Positions 17,806 to 27,078 of a stretch of 49,236 nucleotides of DNA are shown here, one piece after another (position 1 is the stretch's first letter; each line of letters begins with the position of its first letter). A program made the translations under genes and the position numbers. The notes below the pieces were generated by a model. The model was not told the origin of the DNA, ran no database searches, and saw only the letters and a list, made by a program, of their open reading frames with translations. Origin of the DNA: Rhodobacteraceae bacterium Water-Bin34 (GTDB lineage: Bacteria > Pseudomonadota > Alphaproteobacteria > Rhodobacterales > Rhodobacteraceae); the NCBI GenBank assembly GCA_900197625.1, contig FZLS01000014.1, forward strand, positions 1 through 49,236. Direction: 5' to 3'.

Positions 17806-18700
17806 GTCTTTTACCCCCAAATTCAAGGTAAGCCCAAGGAACCAAAATAACTATAACCGAAACAAGCATCATTGTAGAAGCCGCGAACCCTTGGCCTAGA
17901 TTTTGGGCGCCAAACATATAATTCATAACATATTTTGCTGGTACTTCTGAAGCAATACCAGGTCCACCGTCTGTTTGGGCGACAACAAGGTCATAGATTT
18001 TTATAATTCCAGCTGCAATCAAAACAAGCGCTGTGATAAACACAGGTCGCATCATAGGAATTATAATTCGTATATATGTTTTTGTAGTTCCAATTCCATC
18101 AACTCTTGCGGCTCTCCATATATCTTCATCAATACCGCGCAAACCTGCCAAAAGTATTACCATTATTAAACCTGTCCCTTGCCATAATCCAGATATCAGT
18201 AGTCCAAACATTACAGTTTCCGGATCGTTCAAAGGATCAAAAGAAAAACTCTCCCAACCAAAGTCACGAATTACACCTTGCAATCCAAAATCTGGATTCA
18301 AAATCCACTGCCAAGTTAATCCAGTTACAATGAATGATAAAGCAAATGGATATAACAATATTGTGCGGAATGTGTTCTCAAATCGTATTTTTCGATCTAG
18401 CAAAGCAGCTAAAGTAAATCCTATAAAAAGTGTAAAGATTAACGAAAAAATACCATATAGTGCTAAATTTTCTATTGATATAATCCATCTTCTTGTCTCC
18501 CATAAACGCTCATATTGATCAAAACCAACAAATTTCCATTTAGGCAATAATTTTGATGAGGTAAAAGAATAGAATATAGTCCATATGGACCCACCTAAGA
18601 AAACAACAAGTACTGTCAATATCATGGGAATAGATGCAATTTTTGCATTTATATTTCTAAAAAATTGATTTGGCTTTTTCGACATTTGTAAAGTTTTCAT
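17798..18700 (-). CDS. Sugar ABC transporter permease (GtsB-like)
   Basis: This permease of about 300 residues has six membrane segments. ILLYPFALSFIVTGLTWQWI and the EAA loop IWRAARVDGIGTTKTYIRII resemble GtsB-type glucose/mannose permeases. The frame can be opened further to a TTG at 18748, but that codon lies at the edge of a terminator-like hairpin (18722-18746). The ATG at 18700 (MKTLQMSKK) or the one at 18685 is a much more likely start. The ribosome-binding site is weak for both. It is coupled to the next permease by an overlap. Confidence 0.92.
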   Translation of the reverse strand: MKTLQMSKKPNQFFRNINAKIASIPMILTVLVVFLGGSIWTIFYSFTSSKLLPKWKFVGFDQYERLWETRRWIISIENLALYGIFSLIFTLFIGFTLAALLDRKIRFENTFRTILLYPFALSFIVTGLTWQWILNPDFGLQGVIRDFGWESFSFDPLNDPETVMFGLLISGLWQGTGLIMVILLAGLRGIDEDIWRAARVDGIGTTKTYIRIIIPMMRPVFITALVLIAAGIIKIYDLVVAQTDGGPGIASEVPAKYVMNYMFGAQNLGQGFAASTMMLVSVIVILVPWAYLEFGGKRRA

Positions 18701-18710
18701 TAAAATTCTT

Positions 18711-18746
18711 AAAAAAATGCAGCACAGGCCTAGATAAGACCTGTGC
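18711..18746 (-). terminator. Terminator-like hairpin between binding-protein and permease genes
   Basis: On the minus strand GCACAGG pairs with CCTGTGC over an 11-nt loop, 10 nt after the binding-protein stop. TGCA and then seven T follow. This is a modest intrinsic terminator that probably lets a fraction of transcripts continue into the permease genes. Confidence 0.65.
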
Positions 18747-18755
18747 AATTATCAA

Positions 18756-19985
18756 TTAGTTAGCACGTTTTATTATAGAAACATAACTTGCTTGTGCTTC
18801 TTCTGCTGGCATATCAGTTGCCCAGAATTCAGCCATTAAATCATTAATTTGTTGATCTGTATCAGCATCAAATGTTTGGCGGTTTGATGGCATTATGCCA
18901 CCAGCAGCTAAAATATTTAATCCTTTTTGCATACATGCATTTGCTGATGACATATCAATATCACCACGAACTGGTAATGAACCTTTAGCTAAATTAAATT
19001 CAACTTGAACTTCAGGTGAAATTAACAATGAGGCCAATTCCATTTGCGCAGCTTTTGTATCTGCATCATCAATTACAGGAAAATAAAATGCGTCTCCACC
19101 TGTATCAAGTATTTCATTGAAACCCATACCTGGCAGACAAGAATAATCGACACCAGCAACTTCACCTGCAACCTGGAATTCCCCTTGTGCCCAATCACCC
19201 ATGATTTGACCACCTGCAGTGTCAGTAATCACCATGTTTGTTGCCAAGTTCCAATCTTGTACTTTAGATTTTCTAGCTAGCTCTCGAGCATTCGCGACTG
19301 ATTTAAACGCACGTGTCCATTCAGGACCTGCAGCTACATCAGCATTTTTATTACCTGTGACTTCTAAAAATTTGTCAACTCCAACAACACCAAGTACGAG
19401 TGCACCGAATGCGATCGATTGTTGCCATCCTTGTTGACCCATTGCGAGAGGAACTATTCCATTTTTTTCTAATTCTGCAGATCCTGCCACAAACTCATCC
19501 CAATTAGTTGGAATTGCTAAACCAGCCTTTTCGAAAGCACCATGACTTACCCATAACCATTGTGCTGAATGAATGTTAACTGGAACACAATAAACACGTC
19601 CATCAACAGTACAGCTATCTAATAAAGAAACAGGATTTACAATGTCCCTCCAACCTTGCGCTTCTGCAATGTCAGTTAAATCTGTCATCAAACCAGCTTC
19701 AATAAGTTCTTGGGCTTGTCGGCCATGATTAAGTTGTGTTGCGCCCATTGGTTCACCACCAATAATCCTACTAATAATTGCAGGAATACTAGTTCCGCCA
19801 CCACCAGCAATCGCACCATCTACCCAGTTATGTTCTGTTTTTGCATTAAATGCCTTTGCTAAAGTTGAAACAGCAGCAGCTTCGCCTCCAGATGTCCACC
19901 AATGCGTTACTTCTAAATCTTTTGCTGAAACAGATGTCGCAGCAAGACACGCCACTGAACATAGTAATTTTGTTATATTATTCAT
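18756..19985 (-). CDS. Sugar ABC transporter substrate-binding protein (GtsA-like, glucose/mannose type)
   Basis: This 409-residue periplasmic binding protein has a signal peptide (cleavage after TSVSA, residues 17-21). The start of the mature protein, EVTHWWTSGGEAAAV, is the hallmark of the GtsA-type glucose/mannose binding proteins. WVDGAIAGGGG and VNIHSAQWLW are further family marks. It feeds the GtsBC-like permeases and the MalK-type ATPase downstream. With GH1 beta-glucosidase in the operon, the ligand may be glucose, cellobiose or another glucoside. It is the first gene of a five-gene operon and is divergent from a LacI regulator. Confidence 0.92.
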   Translation of the reverse strand: MNNITKLLCSVACLAATSVSAKDLEVTHWWTSGGEAAAVSTLAKAFNAKTEHNWVDGAIAGGGGTSIPAIISRIIGGEPMGATQLNHGRQAQELIEAGLMTDLTDIAEAQGWRDIVNPVSLLDSCTVDGRVYCVPVNIHSAQWLWVSHGAFEKAGLAIPTNWDEFVAGSAELEKNGIVPLAMGQQGWQQSIAFGALVLGVVGVDKFLEVTGNKNADVAAGPEWTRAFKSVANARELARKSKVQDWNLATNMVITDTAGGQIMGDWAQGEFQVAGEVAGVDYSCLPGMGFNEILDTGGDAFYFPVIDDADTKAAQMELASLLISPEVQVEFNLAKGSLPVRGDIDMSSANACMQKGLNILAAGGIMPSNRQTFDADTDQQINDLMAEFWATDMPAEEAQASYVSIIKRAN

Positions 19986-19999
19986 CTTAATCTCCCAAT

Positions 20000-20013
20000 C
20001 TAAAACGTTGTAG
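20000..20013. promoter_or_regulatory. CG-centred operator candidate 1 of the glucoside operon
   Basis: CTAAAACGTTGTAG is a near-perfect 14-bp palindrome centred on CG, as usual for LacI-family operators. It lies 15 nt upstream of the binding-protein start. Its centre is 20 bp, about two helical turns, from the second site at 20019-20034. Confidence 0.5.
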
Positions 20014-20018
20014 TGATA

Positions 20019-20034
20019 TCTGTAACGATTTAGA
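20019..20034. promoter_or_regulatory. CG-centred operator candidate 2 of the glucoside operon
   Basis: TCTGTAACGATTTAGA is a partial palindrome with a central CG. Its inner TGTAACGATTTAG differs by one base from a sequence in the xyl control region (33357-33369). It is likely read by the divergently encoded LacI regulator. Confidence 0.5.
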
Positions 20035-20171
20035 TTTACATATCAAGTCTTTTTTCTAGTTATAATTAACAAATTATCTAAAAAAAATGATTTAAAGTAT
20101 TTACAAAAATAAAATCTTAAACATTATATGCTTTATAATATTTGTCCGGAGAGTGGTTTACCCATTAAAAA

Positions 20172-21176
20172 ATGCTAATAAAACCAACACTAAAAACAAT
20201 TTCTGAATTAAGCGGATTAGCAATAACTACTGTATCTAGAGCATTAAGCAATGCACCTGACATAAGTATATCAACAAAAGAAAAAGTAAAAAAAATTGCT
20301 GATGAAATAGGTTACATTCCTGATCGCGCAGGAGTTAGACTACGAACTGGTCGTACAAATGTTATAAGCTTAATAATGTCCACAGACTCAGAAATTATGG
20401 ATATGACAGGCCGGCTAATTTCTTCAATTGCACTTGGGCTACGAGGCACCCCATATCATTTAAATATGACCCATCACTTTCCTGGCGATGACCCGATGAA
20501 GCCAATTAAATATATAGTTGAGACAGGATCAGCAGATGCTTTAATTTTTAATCAAGTCCAACCAAATGACCCTAGAGTTCATTATTTGATAGAAAAAAAA
20601 TTCCCGTTTACTATGCACGGAAGATCTTGCCCCAACGAAAAACAATCTTTTGTAGATTACGATAATGGAGAATTTGCAAAAATAGCCATTGAAAAGCTTG
20701 TTAAAAAAAACAGAAAGCATATTTTGATGATTACTCCACCTCAAAATCAATCTTATGGCTTAGAAATGGTTCAAAGCGCCAAGAATACAGCAGAAAAACA
20801 TAATATCTCACTGATTATAGCGCCCATTATTACAAGTGATAGCAGCATCACGTTAATTAGTGACACCGTAAGTAAACAGATCATTAATAATAAAAAGATT
20901 GATGGTATACTAGTAGGGACACCTAAAGGTGCAATGGCAGCAGTTGCAGGTTTCGAAAAGTTAAATTTAACTATAGGTCAAGATATTGACATAGTGGCAA
21001 AAGATGCAGTTAACTTTCTTAAGCTTTTCAGAAATCAAATCATTGTTATAAATGAAAATGTAGAAATTGCTGGCAAAAAGTTAGCCGAAGCTGCGATACA
21101 TGCAGCACAAAATCCAGATTCAGAACCCATTCAATACATTGATAGACCAGAAAGTGATTATACTAAGTTCAATTAA
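20172..21176 (+). CDS. LacI-family transcriptional regulator
   Basis: The 334-residue length is standard for the family. The N-terminal helix-turn-helix and hinge are clear: TLKTISELSGLAITTVSRAL, then KIADEIGYIPDRAGVRLRTGRT. The rest is the periplasmic-binding-protein-like sugar sensor domain (about residues 62-334). It is divergent from the glucoside importer operon with a 186-nt gap holding two CG-centred palindromes. It therefore probably represses that operon and is released by a sugar, as AglR-type regulators do. A TTTGTCCGGAGAG stretch precedes the start at some distance. It converges on codA, with 8 nt between stop codons. Confidence 0.93.
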   Translation: MLIKPTLKTISELSGLAITTVSRALSNAPDISISTKEKVKKIADEIGYIPDRAGVRLRTGRTNVISLIMSTDSEIMDMTGRLISSIALGLRGTPYHLNMTHHFPGDDPMKPIKYIVETGSADALIFNQVQPNDPRVHYLIEKKFPFTMHGRSCPNEKQSFVDYDNGEFAKIAIEKLVKKNRKHILMITPPQNQSYGLEMVQSAKNTAEKHNISLIIAPIITSDSSITLISDTVSKQIINNKKIDGILVGTPKGAMAAVAGFEKLNLTIGQDIDIVAKDAVNFLKLFRNQIIVINENVEIAGKKLAEAAIHAAQNPDSEPIQYIDRPESDYTKFN

Positions 21177-21184
21177 GATATTAA

Positions 21185-22474
21185 CTATGTTTTTGGAATA
21201 TATTCGGATGGATCTAGTTTTTTTGGCCTTTCAGATAAATCTAACTCTGCATGAATTGGTTTGGTAGTAGAAATTACTTTACCTGCTCGAATAACAAATA
21301 AACGGTTAGCTCTAAGCCTAATTGCATCTATCTTATCATTTGCTTGCAATATAACCATATCAGCTTTGCAACCTCTTTTAAGGCCATAACCCTCCAATCC
21401 CATTATATTTGCCGAATTTAACGTTACAGCATCAAAGCACCATTCCATATCTAATCTACTTGACAGCTGACCAACATGAAGACCCATATGTGCTACATCT
21501 AACATGTCAGCTTTTCCAAGCGAATACCACGGGTCCATAACGCAATCAGAACCAAATCCAACGTTTATCCCTGCATTTTTTAGTTCAGGCACTCGAGTTT
21601 GGCCACGCCTTTTAGGATAGCTGTCATGCCTTCCCTGAAGCATGATATTTATTAGCGGATTGGGAATTGCATGAATTTCAGCCTCAGCCATTAGCGGTAT
21701 CAATTTTGAAACATAATAATTGTCCATTGAATGCATAGAAGTAAGGTGAGAGCCTGCAACTCTGCCATGAAGACCTAAACGCGATGTTTCAAATGCTAGC
21801 GTCTCAATATGACGACTTTGTGGATCGTCACTTTCATCACAATGCATGTCCACCATCAAACCTCTTTCAGCAGCTATTTCACATAAGAATTTTACAGAAT
21901 CTGCTCCATCCTGCATGGTTCTTTCAAAATGTGGAATGCCGCCAACTACATTAACTCCCATATCTAAAGCATTGATTAAATTTACTTTTGCGTTTGGATC
22001 ACGGAAAATCCCATCTTGGGGGAATGCAACCAACTGAAGTTCAATATATGGCGCTACCTTTCTTTGGACTTCTAGTAGAGCCTCAACTCCTTTCAAAGAA
22101 TTATCGCAGATATCTACATGACTACGAATTGCTCCTATGCCCATTGAAACCGCTAAATCACAATACCTTAAAGCTCTATCAATAATTTGTTCTACATTTT
22201 GAATGGGCTTCAATTCACTCCATAAAGAAATTCCTTCTAATAAAGTGCCTGAAACATTCATCCGCGGCGTACCTAAAGATAAAGTTGCATCCATATGAAA
22301 ATGAGGGTCCACAAAAGGAGGTGAAACTAGATGGCCCTGTGCATCGATTGTTTTTTTTGCATTAGCATTTATTCCTCTCTCTATAGAAATAATCACTCCA
22401 TCCTTACAAGCAATATCAACACCAGTCTGATCATTAGATAAATTTGCATTCTTTATTATTAAATCAACATCCAT
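21185..22474 (-). CDS. codA: Cytosine deaminase (amidohydrolase family)
   Basis: This 429-residue enzyme is close to E. coli CodA along its length. Metal ligands and catalytic residues are in place: HxH at H58 and H60 (PPFVDPHFHMD), H211 and E214 (MHCDESDD), H243 (GSHLTSMHS) and D310 (FGSDCVMDPW). All are offset by three from the E. coli residues. LQGRHDSYPKRRGQTRV is also conserved. It converts cytosine to uracil and ammonia in the cytoplasm; relatives also take isoguanine or creatinine-like rings. The GSDC variant in place of the E. coli GHDD may shift specificity. Its ATG overlaps the stop of the upstream permease gene (TAATG), making it the last gene of a BMP-type importer operon. Confidence 0.92.
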   Translation of the reverse strand: MDVDLIIKNANLSNDQTGVDIACKDGVIISIERGINANAKKTIDAQGHLVSPPFVDPHFHMDATLSLGTPRMNVSGTLLEGISLWSELKPIQNVEQIIDRALRYCDLAVSMGIGAIRSHVDICDNSLKGVEALLEVQRKVAPYIELQLVAFPQDGIFRDPNAKVNLINALDMGVNVVGGIPHFERTMQDGADSVKFLCEIAAERGLMVDMHCDESDDPQSRHIETLAFETSRLGLHGRVAGSHLTSMHSMDNYYVSKLIPLMAEAEIHAIPNPLINIMLQGRHDSYPKRRGQTRVPELKNAGINVGFGSDCVMDPWYSLGKADMLDVAHMGLHVGQLSSRLDMEWCFDAVTLNSANIMGLEGYGLKRGCKADMVILQANDKIDAIRLRANRLFVIRAGKVISTTKPIHAELDLSERPKKLDPSEYIPKT

Positions 22475-23418
22475 TACCTTGCCCCCTTAAACCAAGGCTT
22501 TAATAAAGCCCTTGGGTATTCAGCTCTACGAGCAACAATAACCAAGGCTATTATAGAAAGTACATACGGAGCCATAAGAAATACCTGAGAAGGTAAAAAT
22601 GCTCCAACTTCCGTTTGAAGTCTTACTTGAAACGCATCAAAAGCACCAAATAAAATAGCCCCTAAAAGTGCTTTTCCAGGGCGCCAGCTTGCGAAAATAA
22701 CTAATGCTATGCATATCCAGCCTCGACCATTTACCATTCCAAAAAAGAATGAATCAAATGCAGACATAGTCAAGAAGGCGCCACCCAGAGCCATTATTGA
22801 AGAACCAACTATAATTGAGCCTATTCGAATTCCGTATACAGATAATCCCTGGGCATCAACTGCGTCAGGATTATCACCAACTGCTCTAATTGAAAGCCCT
22901 AATGGTGTTCGATTAAAAACCCACCAAACTAAACCTACCATTAGAATAGCTAGCCAAGTCATAGCAGTTTGTTGAGATAAAATAGGACCGATAAAAGGTA
23001 ATTCAGATAAAAATGGGACATCAAAAGGTTGAAATGGTTCAATTTTAGGAGGGGATGATACTTTTGGTAATGCCGTACGATATGTAAAATAACTAACTGA
23101 TGTAGCTAACATTGTTACACCAAGACCTGAAACATGTTGTGACAACCCAAGGGGAACCGTTAATATAGCGTGGATCAAACCAAAAAAACCTCCTATAAAT
23201 ATTGCTACCAATAATCCTGTCCAAAGGCTGAACCCAAACCAAACAGCCATCCATCCAGCCATTGCACCAGCAACAAAAATACCTTCTATACCTAAATTTA
23301 ATACACCAGCCTTTTCACAAATCAACGCCCCAAGTACTCCGAATATAAGCGGAGTGGCTATACGCAAGGTTGCTGCCCAAAAACTCTCAGTTAGAAGAAT
23401 CTGCAAGATATCCATCAA
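22474..23418 (-). CDS. Nucleoside-type ABC transporter permease (NupQ/BmpC-like)
   Basis: This 314-residue integral membrane protein of the BPD_transp_2 type has eight or more hydrophobic segments. GVLGALICEKAGVLNLGIEGIF near residue 25 and PLGLSIRAVGDNPDAVDAQG near 170 are typical of the second permease of BMP/Nup-type importers. It pairs with the permease at 23415-24482; the genes overlap by 4 nt (ATGA). It probably imports nucleosides or nucleobases, consistent with codA directly downstream. Confidence 0.9.
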   Translation of the reverse strand: MMDILQILLTESFWAATLRIATPLIFGVLGALICEKAGVLNLGIEGIFVAGAMAGWMAVWFGFSLWTGLLVAIFIGGFFGLIHAILTVPLGLSQHVSGLGVTMLATSVSYFTYRTALPKVSSPPKIEPFQPFDVPFLSELPFIGPILSQQTAMTWLAILMVGLVWWVFNRTPLGLSIRAVGDNPDAVDAQGLSVYGIRIGSIIVGSSIMALGGAFLTMSAFDSFFFGMVNGRGWICIALVIFASWRPGKALLGAILFGAFDAFQVRLQTEVGAFLPSQVFLMAPYVLSIIALVIVARRAEYPRALLKPWFKGAR

Positions 23419-24482
23419 ACATTTCCCTTATTTGTCCGGATAAATTTGTAGCGTGCAATAAATCCACCAATTAAAACGCATATTAAAGACAACGCTACAA
23501 CTAAATCTGCAAGATAACTGGATACACCTATTGCCCTACTCATAGTATCAGCACCAACAAAGATTGAAGCGATAAATATTGCAGAAATAACTACTCCAAT
23601 TGGGGACAATCCTGCCAACATCGCCACAACAATACCCGTATAACCAAAGCCTGGAGATAAATCTGTTGTGAGGTATCCCCTTAAACCTGCAACTTCACTC
23701 ACTCCAGCAAGGCCTGCAATAGCTCCAGAAACAACTGCAGCACCCATAAATGTTCGTTTCACATTTATACCAGCATGAAGTGCTGCCGAAGGATTTTCAC
23801 CTACTGCTCTGATTTTGAATCCCCAAATACTCTTTGATAAAAAAAGATGAACCAAACCAGCAGTTAGCAATGCAATAATTAAGCCCGCATGAATTCTCAT
23901 CCTAGGTAGTAACTGAGGCAAGATACCATTATCAACAATTGGTTCAGATTGTGGCCAACCCATTCCCATTGGATCTTTTAATGGACCCTCCAACATCATT
24001 TGCAAAAAAATGATTACTATAAAATTTAATAGTAATGTTGTTACAACCTCATCTGCACCAAAACGTGTTTTAAGATAAGTTGGTGCCGCCATTCCAATTG
24101 CTCCACTTAATGCTCCAGCTAGAAGTATAATAGGAATTAAGATAAATGCTGGCGCATCTATTAAGCCAGTTCCAACAGCTACAGCAGCCATTGCTCCAAG
24201 ATATAACTGCCCCTCTGCACCAATGTTCCAAAGCTTTGCCCGAAACGCAATTGTAGCAGCTAGGCCAGTAAAAATCAGAGGAGTCGCTCTTGTAAGCATC
24301 TCCGTAAATGCAAATGTTGATCCAAATATCCCATTTGCCATTTGCCTATATGCTTCAAAAATATTTGCACCCGCTAAAGTCAAAGGTATTGATGCTAATA
24401 AGATTGCTACAAAAGCTGAAATTATTGGTATGCCAATAGTCCACCATTTTGATGGCATTTCACGAGGCTCTATACGTATCAT
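23415..24482 (-). CDS. Nucleoside-type ABC transporter permease (NupP/BmpB-like)
   Basis: This 355-residue permease has about nine hydrophobic segments. ATPLIFTGLAATIAFRAKLWNIGAEGQLYLGA near residue 70 and FKIRAVGENPSAALHAGINV near 222 are family marks. It overlaps the ATPase gene by 4 nt at its start and the second permease gene by 4 nt at its end. It forms the channel of the BMP-type importer with the NupQ-like protein. Confidence 0.9.
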   Translation of the reverse strand: MIRIEPREMPSKWWTIGIPIISAFVAILLASIPLTLAGANIFEAYRQMANGIFGSTFAFTEMLTRATPLIFTGLAATIAFRAKLWNIGAEGQLYLGAMAAVAVGTGLIDAPAFILIPIILLAGALSGAIGMAAPTYLKTRFGADEVVTTLLLNFIVIIFLQMMLEGPLKDPMGMGWPQSEPIVDNGILPQLLPRMRIHAGLIIALLTAGLVHLFLSKSIWGFKIRAVGENPSAALHAGINVKRTFMGAAVVSGAIAGLAGVSEVAGLRGYLTTDLSPGFGYTGIVVAMLAGLSPIGVVISAIFIASIFVGADTMSRAIGVSSYLADLVVALSLICVLIGGFIARYKFIRTNKGNV

Positions 24483-25999
24483 GCTTTTTCACCTGCCATC
24501 ATTAATCCAATAGCCTCACGACTTACGTCAATGGCTTCGGTCAAAGAACCGTCATGTATAACCATTATTCTGTCGGATAATTCCAATATTTCATCTAAAT
24601 CTTCCGAAATAAGTAAAATACCTGCTCCCCTCGTGCGCGCCTCCAATAAACGGCGAGCAACCTCATTGGCTGCACCTAAATCTAAACCTCTTGTAGGTTG
24701 ATTTGCTAATATAAGATTTGGCATACATTCAAACACCCTAGCAAGTATCAATTTCTGAATATTTCCTCCAGACAACAATGCAGTATTTGCATCAATTCCT
24801 GGGCCTCTGATATCATATTTTTCAATCAGTTCTTCAGCATTTTTTTTAATACTTTTATTTTGTAAAAAACCCTTATTATTTACGTCTTTATCATGCAAAC
24901 GCTCAATTATTAGATTTTCAGCTACTGACATTGCGCTGATTACACCATCATGATGTCGATCTTCAGGGATACGACCAACACCTAAAGATTGCATTTCTTT
25001 AGGTGAAAAATATTTTATATTTTTACCATCAATTAATAATTCACCACTATCAGGTTCAGCCAATCCAGAAATTAACTTTGCAAGCACAGATTGACCATTG
25101 CCTGAAACACCAGCAACTCCCACAATTTCATGCTTATGTATGGTTAAATTTGTCCTATTTAATGAAGTTCTTGTGCTATCCCCTTTTGATGATACCCCAT
25201 TTAATTGCAAAACTGGGCTACCTATTTTCATTTTTTTTCTGGGATTTTCAATAGTCTCTTCCCCAACCATCATTCGCGCTATGACTCTTTCGTTCGCTTC
25301 CGATGTAGGTATCTCACCAACTTTTTTACCATGTCGCAAAACAGCAATTCTATTAGAAAATGCGAGAACTTCTCTCAATTTATGAGAAATAAAGATCACT
25401 GACAAACCATCTTTTGTCATAGCAGTAATATTTTCAAATAATGTATCTGCTTCTTGAGGAGTGAGAACAGCCGTTGGTTCATCAAGAACCAAAATTTTTA
25501 CTTCTTGATAAAGGGCTTTAAGTATTTCCACACGCTGTCTTTCACCTACCGTTAATTTGCCAACTTCTTCATCTAGCGGCGCAGATAATCCAGTTCGGTT
25601 CATAATTTTAGTTATTTTGTCTCTTGCATTGCTTCTATTATGACGCCATGCCCAAATCTTTTCTGAACCTAATAATATATTTTCAAGAACTGAAAGATTT
25701 TCAGCTAAAGTAAAATGTTGATGAACCATGCCAATTCCAGCATCCAACGATGCTTGAGGATGCCCTAGTGTTAGTGGCTCCATCTGACCTTCGTAACTGA
25801 GTACATCTATTGAACCACTATCAGGAATATAATGACCAAATAGCATATTCATTAAGGTTGTTTTGCCAGCACCATTTTCACCCAATAAGGCGAGAACTTC
25901 ACCGCGATACAAATCAATATTGACAGAGTTGTTTGCGACTACTGAACCAAATCTTTTTGATATATTTTCTAGGGATAATACGCGTGTATTTTTCATCAT
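24479..25999 (-). CDS. Nucleoside-type ABC transporter ATP-binding protein (two ABC domains)
   Basis: This 506-residue protein contains two fused ATPase domains, as in NupO/RbsA-type importers. Domain 1 has Walker A GENGAGKTT at residues 40-48, a variant signature LTVGERQRVEI, and Walker B ILVLDEPTAVLTP. Domain 2 has a degenerate nucleotide loop GVSGNGQSV and the signature LLSGGNIQKLILAR. That asymmetry is normal for the family. It lies downstream of the binding-protein gene across a short gap with a hairpin, and overlaps the next permease gene by 4 nt. Confidence 0.92.
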   Translation of the reverse strand: MMKNTRVLSLENISKRFGSVVANNSVNIDLYRGEVLALLGENGAGKTTLMNMLFGHYIPDSGSIDVLSYEGQMEPLTLGHPQASLDAGIGMVHQHFTLAENLSVLENILLGSEKIWAWRHNRSNARDKITKIMNRTGLSAPLDEEVGKLTVGERQRVEILKALYQEVKILVLDEPTAVLTPQEADTLFENITAMTKDGLSVIFISHKLREVLAFSNRIAVLRHGKKVGEIPTSEANERVIARMMVGEETIENPRKKMKIGSPVLQLNGVSSKGDSTRTSLNRTNLTIHKHEIVGVAGVSGNGQSVLAKLISGLAEPDSGELLIDGKNIKYFSPKEMQSLGVGRIPEDRHHDGVISAMSVAENLIIERLHDKDVNNKGFLQNKSIKKNAEELIEKYDIRGPGIDANTALLSGGNIQKLILARVFECMPNLILANQPTRGLDLGAANEVARRLLEARTRGAGILLISEDLDEILELSDRIMVIHDGSLTEAIDVSREAIGLMMAGEKA

Positions 26000-26007
26000 A
26001 ATTTGTA

Positions 26008-26034
26008 TATTGGCCGGCTATTTACCGGCCAATA
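26008..26034 (-). terminator. Perfect 10-bp hairpin after the BMP-family gene
   Basis: TATTGGCCGG and CCGGCCAATA pair perfectly around a 7-nt loop, 5 nt after the BMP-family stop and 8 nt before the ATPase start. There is no T-run. It is probably an mRNA stabiliser or processing site that favours the binding-protein message. Confidence 0.7.
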
Positions 26035-26039
26035 GTTTT

Positions 26040-27032
26040 TTATTTTCCTGAAACAGGTGCATCGTCATTTATTACGACAGTATAACTACCATCCATGATA
26101 GCTGCTTCCTTTGCTTTAACTAAAGATACAATATCAGCGGGTACTAATGATTCATCTAATACTAGTGAACCTCCACCATATTCCATAAAGCTATATTGTC
26201 CGTAATCATCAGCAGTATATGTTCCATTTGATACTTCTCTGATAGCTGTATCAATTGTAGCTTCCATGTGCCAAATAGCAGATGCTAGGATTGTATTTGG
26301 ATAATCTGCAGAGGTATCTATTACATTACCAATAGCTTTCAATCCTCTTTCTACTGCAGCATCTGAAACGCCAAATCTTTCTGCATACATAACATCGGCT
26401 CCAGCATCCATCATAGCAAATGAACTTTCTTTAGCTTTTGCAGGATCGTACCAACTATCAATAAAGTTAACCAAGAAAGAAACCTCTGAGTTTGTTTCCT
26501 TAGCGCCTTCCATGAAGGCATTCATTAATCGGTTAACTTCAGGAATTGCATATCCCCCAATCATACCAATAACATTACTCTCACTTGCTGCACCTGCTAT
26601 CATACCTGAGAGGTACGCAGGTTCGTGTATGAAATTATCAAAAACAGAAAAATTGGGTGCTTCAGGCGCGAATGAAGACCCCATCAAAAATGCTGTCTCT
26701 GGATAGTCCGCAGCAACTTTACGAGCTGCTCTTTCTAATCCAAAAACTTCTCCAACAATTAAATTAACACCACTTTCTGCATATTCTCGCATAACACGCT
26801 CATAATCTGTGTTTGACACATTTTCAGAATAAACGTACTCAATATCCCCACGCTCTTTTGCGGCATCAAGTGCAATATGGATTCTGCTAATCCACTGCTG
26901 ATCTACAGGTAAAGTAAAAATTCCAGCTACTTTTACATCATCCGCCATAGCTGATAACGGTGATATTGCAAAAGAAAGCATTGTTGCTCCAGCAATTAGA
27001 GCTCGTCTTGTAAATATGAGTGGCAGCTTCAT
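26040..27032 (-). CDS. BMP-family ABC transporter substrate-binding protein
   Basis: This basic-membrane-protein (PnrA/Bmp) type binding protein of 330 residues runs from the ATG at 27032, which is preceded by AGGGGAAATGGT. An upstream in-frame start at 27086 is unlikely: it would overlap the operator-like box at 27079-27094 and hide the signal peptide. The N-terminus contains FTRRALIAGA, a twin-arginine-like motif, and cleavage after SAMA is likely. VAGIFTLPVDQQWISRIH, GVNLIVGEVFGLE and MIGGYAIPEVNRLMNAFMEG are family features. It binds nucleosides, nucleobases or a related ring compound and delivers it to the importer encoded downstream. Confidence 0.9.
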   Translation of the reverse strand: MKLPLIFTRRALIAGATMLSFAISPLSAMADDVKVAGIFTLPVDQQWISRIHIALDAAKERGDIEYVYSENVSNTDYERVMREYAESGVNLIVGEVFGLERAARKVAADYPETAFLMGSSFAPEAPNFSVFDNFIHEPAYLSGMIAGAASESNVIGMIGGYAIPEVNRLMNAFMEGAKETNSEVSFLVNFIDSWYDPAKAKESSFAMMDAGADVMYAERFGVSDAAVERGLKAIGNVIDTSADYPNTILASAIWHMEATIDTAIREVSNGTYTADDYGQYSFMEYGGGSLVLDESLVPADIVSLVKAKEAAIMDGSYTVVINDDAPVSGK

Positions 27033-27078
27033 ACCATTTCCCCTTTTTTTGTTAAACACTTGCTTATCCATACATAAT

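Noticed and set aside
17806-17826. TTG start for the GtsC-like permease
   Set aside because: The GTG at 17805 has GGGGG at ideal spacing and gives the usual coupled overlap with the upstream stop.
18033-18518. Open frame of 161 codons antisense to the GtsB-like permease
   Set aside because: The permease on the other strand explains the sequence; no ribosome-binding site or homology cue for the opposite frame.
18701-18748. TTG start for the GtsB-like permease
   Set aside because: It would place the start at the edge of a terminator-like hairpin and add an atypical N-terminal extension.
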